Shown: piece by piece, positions 7,412 to 9,464 of the stretch
Layout of the letters: each line of letters starts with the position of its first letter
How positions within the stretch are numbered: position 1 is the first letter of the stretch
Source: Fidelibacterota bacterium
Lineage (GTDB): Bacteria > Fidelibacterota > UBA2242
Assembly (NCBI GenBank): GCA_023133185.1
Contig: JAGLWX010000094.1
Location: forward strand, 1 to 9,464
Reading direction: 5' to 3'
DNA length: 9,464 nt
Translations under genes and position numbers: made by a program
The notes under the pieces: generated by a model
What the model saw: only the letters and a program-made list of their open reading frames with translations
Told to the model about the DNA's origin: nothing
The model's database searches: none

Positions 7412-9097
7412 ATGAAAATAAATATTTTTAAGTTGAATTATCTGATCATTTTTCTAACTTTTTTTGCTGTTATTTTAATTATGATGAATTGTGGAGAAGC
7501 AGTGATAAAACAGAAAGCAGATTTGAGTTACGTAAAAGGAGAACTGGATAAACTCGCTCCGGTTGAATTAAAAAGCGATCTTTCAGGTTTGAAACCAAGT
7601 GACACACAGGTTCTAACCCGTTTGGTTGAAGCCGGTCGAATTATCGATGAATTATTCCTGCTTCAGGTTAGCAATGAGAATCCGCAGATTCGGGGGCAGC
7701 TGCAAAATTCTGCCGACCCGAATGATGCAACATATCTTGAATTATACAACATTATGTTCGGTCCCTGGAATCGTCTGGAAAAGGACAAACCATTTATTAA
7801 TACAAAAGAGAAACCGTTAGGCGCCGGTTTTTATCCTGAAGATATGACAAAAGAGGAGTTCCAGGAATTTATAAAAACTCATCCGTCCGAAAAAGAGGCG
7901 TATGAAAACACATTTTCCGTAATCCGGAGAGAGCCGAATGGCAAATTGAAAGCGGTTCCTTATTATGAAGAGTATGCTGCTCTGGTGAGTGGAATCAGCC
8001 GCTTGTTGAATGAAGCCGCTGCTCTGACGGAGGATGCAACACTTAAGAAATATCTGAAACTGCGGGCGCGGGATCTGCTTACCGATGATTATTTTGATAG
8101 TGATATGGCCTGGATGGATCTCGCCGGCGATCTGGAAATTGTTATAGGTCCTTATGAAGTTTATGAAGATCAACTATTCAGTTATAAGGCAGCCTATGAA
8201 GCCTTTATTTGTATAGTGGATCATGCAGAAAGTAAAAAACTGGCGGATGTGGCAAAATATCTTGATGATATGGAAGATCATCTTCCAATTCCGGACAAAT
8301 ATAAGAATTTTAACAGGGGCAGCTCTTCACCAATTAAGGTCGTTCAGGAAGTGTTTTCCGCAGGTGATACAAAAGCCGGAGTTCAGACCACTGCGTTTAA
8401 CTTGCCAAATGACGAACGGGTTCGCGAAGCAAAAGGATCGAAAAAAGTCATGTTGAAAAATGTGGCACAGGCAAAATATGATAAATGCTGGATTCCGATC
8501 GTGAATACGATTTTAGCAGAAAGACCGCTGAAATACGTATCCTTTGACGCTTATTTCAACCATGTTCTGATGCACGAGGTCAGCCATGGACTCGGACCCG
8601 GTTCGCTTACTCTTGAAGACGGTACAAAAACGACCGTCAGTCTGGAACTGAAAGAGTTGTATCCTACTATTGAAGAATGTAAAGCCGACGTTTTGGGTAT
8701 CTATAATTTTCTATTTATGATGGAAAAGGGGGTTTTCCCAAAAACAATGCGGCATTCCGCATTAGCGAGCTATCTTGGCGGAATGTATCGGTCGATCCGG
8801 TTTGGCATAGATTCGGCTCATGGCGGCGGCGTTGCAATTCAGTTTAATTATTTTATGGAGAAAGGCGCTTTTTACCAGGATGAAGACGGAAAATTAAATC
8901 TGAACAAGCAGAAATTAGAACAGGCTATAAAAGATTTAGCTGAAAAATTGTTGATCATTCAGGCACACGGTGATTACGATGCGGCGGCGTCTCTGGTTGA
9001 ACAATATCGTGTCATGACGCCGATAATGGCAGATTATGTCGATCAGTTAAAACATCTGCCGGTGGATATACTTCCTTCTTTTCCTCTGGCAATGTGA
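7412..9097 (+). CDS. M49 dipeptidyl-peptidase III-like zinc peptidase, exported or membrane-anchored
   Basis: M49 enzymes remove dipeptides from the N terminus of short oligopeptides. The zinc site is visible: HEVSH at 388-392 supplies two His ligands and the catalytic Glu389, and EECKAD at 421-426 supplies the third ligand, by analogy Glu422. The motif is a pentapeptide, not the HExxGH of human and yeast DPP III; I recall HEISH in the Caldithrix abyssi enzyme. GPYEVYEDQLFSYKAAYEAF (247-266) matches the block that binds the substrate N terminus, and LKELYPTIEECKAD is typical of the bacterial branch. At 561 residues it is shorter than the roughly 737 of human DPP III. Residues 9-26 are a hydrophobic segment ending in Cys27; Asn at -1 makes the lipobox non-standard, so a plain membrane anchor is also possible. 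AGAGGAG at 7396-7402 precedes the ATG. It is last in the operon, 36 bases after the glycosidase. A Nudix hydrolase label sometimes given to relatives does not fit: no Nudix box is seen. Confidence 0.9.
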   Translation: MKINIFKLNYLIIFLTFFAVILIMMNCGEAVIKQKADLSYVKGELDKLAPVELKSDLSGLKPSDTQVLTRLVEAGRIIDELFLLQVSNENPQIRGQLQNSADPNDATYLELYNIMFGPWNRLEKDKPFINTKEKPLGAGFYPEDMTKEEFQEFIKTHPSEKEAYENTFSVIRREPNGKLKAVPYYEEYAALVSGISRLLNEAAALTEDATLKKYLKLRARDLLTDDYFDSDMAWMDLAGDLEIVIGPYEVYEDQLFSYKAAYEAFICIVDHAESKKLADVAKYLDDMEDHLPIPDKYKNFNRGSSSPIKVVQEVFSAGDTKAGVQTTAFNLPNDERVREAKGSKKVMLKNVAQAKYDKCWIPIVNTILAERPLKYVSFDAYFNHVLMHEVSHGLGPGSLTLEDGTKTTVSLELKELYPTIEECKADVLGIYNFLFMMEKGVFPKTMRHSALASYLGGMYRSIRFGIDSAHGGGVAIQFNYFMEKGAFYQDEDGKLNLNKQKLEQAIKDLAEKLLIIQAHGDYDAAASLVEQYRVMTPIMADYVDQLKHLPVDILPSFPLAM

Positions 9098-9110
9098 AAT
9101 TCATGGCAAG

Positions 9111-9139
9111 AAAAAAAGGGTCGCGTGCGACCCTTTTTT
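9111..9139 (+). terminator. strong intrinsic terminator after the M49 gene
   Basis: A run of seven A, then GGGTCG, loop CGTG, CGACCC and six T make a perfect six-base-pair GC-rich hairpin that can be lengthened by A-T pairing. It begins 13 bases after the M49 stop codon. Because A and T tracts flank both sides, it could also stop transcription from the right. Confidence 0.95.
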
Positions 9140-9165
9140 ATAATATGGATGGAAATATGAGGTTA

Positions 9166-9231
9166 CCCTCCCCGAACGTAAATGAGGGGATTTATGAGGG
9201 ATATTACGGCACATCCGGGGAGGGGGAGGGG
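9166..9231. repeat. GC-rich imperfect palindrome with G-tracts (REP- or MITE-like)
   Basis: CCCTCCCCG at 9166-9174 is the exact reverse complement of CGGGGAGGG at 9216-9224. Inside the arms, ACGTAA (9176-9181) pairs imperfectly with TTACGG (9204-9209), so most of the element can fold back. The plus strand then carries G4-A-G5-A-G4 at 9217-9231, with further G-runs at 9186-9189 and 9198-9200. It is distinctly more GC-rich than the DNA on either side. There is no open frame. Only one copy is in the window, so calling it a repeat family member is inference. Confidence 0.5.
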
Positions 9232-9464
9232 ATATATTGTGAATTTGTACCTTAATTTCAATCTGCGCTTCAAAAAACTATCGACAAGAAATAACAGACA
9301 ATAATTGTGCCAATCAACAATCTTGGGAAACATTGTCAAAAATATTCAATCAGTTACTTAGATGTATCTATAATAGAAAAAGTTTCATCTTATTTGAAGT
9401 TAAAGTAATAAAATTCAAAATAGTTGATTAAGATCACTAACCTGAATTATTCATAGCCACTAAG
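9232..9464. other. AT-rich intergenic stretch, no gene seen
   Basis: No open reading frame with a ribosome site, tRNA or hairpin terminator is visible in these 233 bases. Apart from the half-site cluster and the TATAAT at 9369-9374, I see nothing I can assign. It probably belongs to the upstream region of a neighbour outside the window. Confidence 0.55.
9297..9337. promoter_or_regulatory. cluster of ACAAT/ATTGT half-sites, possible operator
   Basis: Four half-sites occur in 41 bases: GACAAT (9297-9302), ATTGT (9304-9308), ACAAT (9317-9321) and ATTGTC (9332-9337). The first two form the palindrome ACAAT-A-ATTGT, the second two a wider one with a ten-base spacer, and the outermost pair match over six bases. 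A TATAAT lies downstream at 9369-9374, though without a good -35. This may be a control region for a gene past the right edge; it could also be chance in AT-rich DNA. Confidence 0.25.

Noticed and set aside
7466..7495. Certain lipoprotein assignment for the M49 protein
   Set aside because: Cys27 follows a hydrophobic segment, but Asn at -1 and Met at -2 and -3 do not fit the normal lipobox, so it stays a possibility only.
9141..9464. tRNA, small RNA or short gene in the right-hand tail
   Set aside because: I found no cloverleaf, no second terminator and no open frame with a ribosome site.
1..9464. CRISPR array, insertion sequence, phage or defence system
   Set aside because: No regularly spaced repeats, transposase, integrase or defence-family domains appear on either strand.

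Overview
The window looks like chromosomal DNA from a bacterium of the FCB superphylum, probably one of its less-studied lineages (Calditrichota, Marinimicrobia or KSB1-like) rather than a classical Bacteroidetes. Three things point there. Two secreted proteins end in a Por/type IX-like sorting domain opened by a PNPFN motif. An M49 peptidase carries the pentapeptide zinc motif HEVSH, which I associate with the Caldithrix enzyme. Base composition is moderately AT-rich. This placement is inference; no rRNA or other phylogenetic marker is present. I see no mobile element, CRISPR array, tRNA or phage gene.

Layout: two divergent gene sets leave a shared control region at 3450-3635. On the minus strand, reading leftwards, come a secreted CotH-kinase-like protein (3449-1758), a small two-helix membrane protein of unknown function (1721-1332), upp uracil phosphoribosyltransferase (1294-653), a one-domain zinc-ribbon protein (628-416) and the first 137 residues of an SMP-30/gluconolactonase-like beta-propeller protein that runs off the left edge (413-1). 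Gaps are 36, 37, 24 and 2 bases with no terminator visible, so the five are probably co-transcribed.

On the plus strand come pepT tripeptidase (3636-4901), a secreted multidomain phosphodiester glycosidase (4922-7375) and a membrane-anchored or lipoprotein M49 dipeptidyl-peptidase III-like enzyme (7412-9097). Gaps are 20 and 36 bases, and a strong intrinsic terminator (9111-9139) closes the set. The M49 enzyme would release dipeptides from oligopeptides and PepT would split tripeptides inside the cell, so the operon reads as peptide salvage plus a surface glycan or phosphodiester-cleaving enzyme. The link is inferred from gene order only.

The last 325 bases hold no gene. They contain a GC-rich imperfect palindrome with a run of G-tracts (9166-9231), then AT-rich DNA with a cluster of ACAAT/ATTGT half-sites upstream of a TATAAT, possibly the control region of a gene beyond the right edge.

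Most genes belong to recognisable families. The points most worth a second look are the pentapeptide-motif M49 enzyme with an export signal, the pair of sorting-domain proteins placed back to back, the unassigned small membrane protein and the G-rich palindrome.
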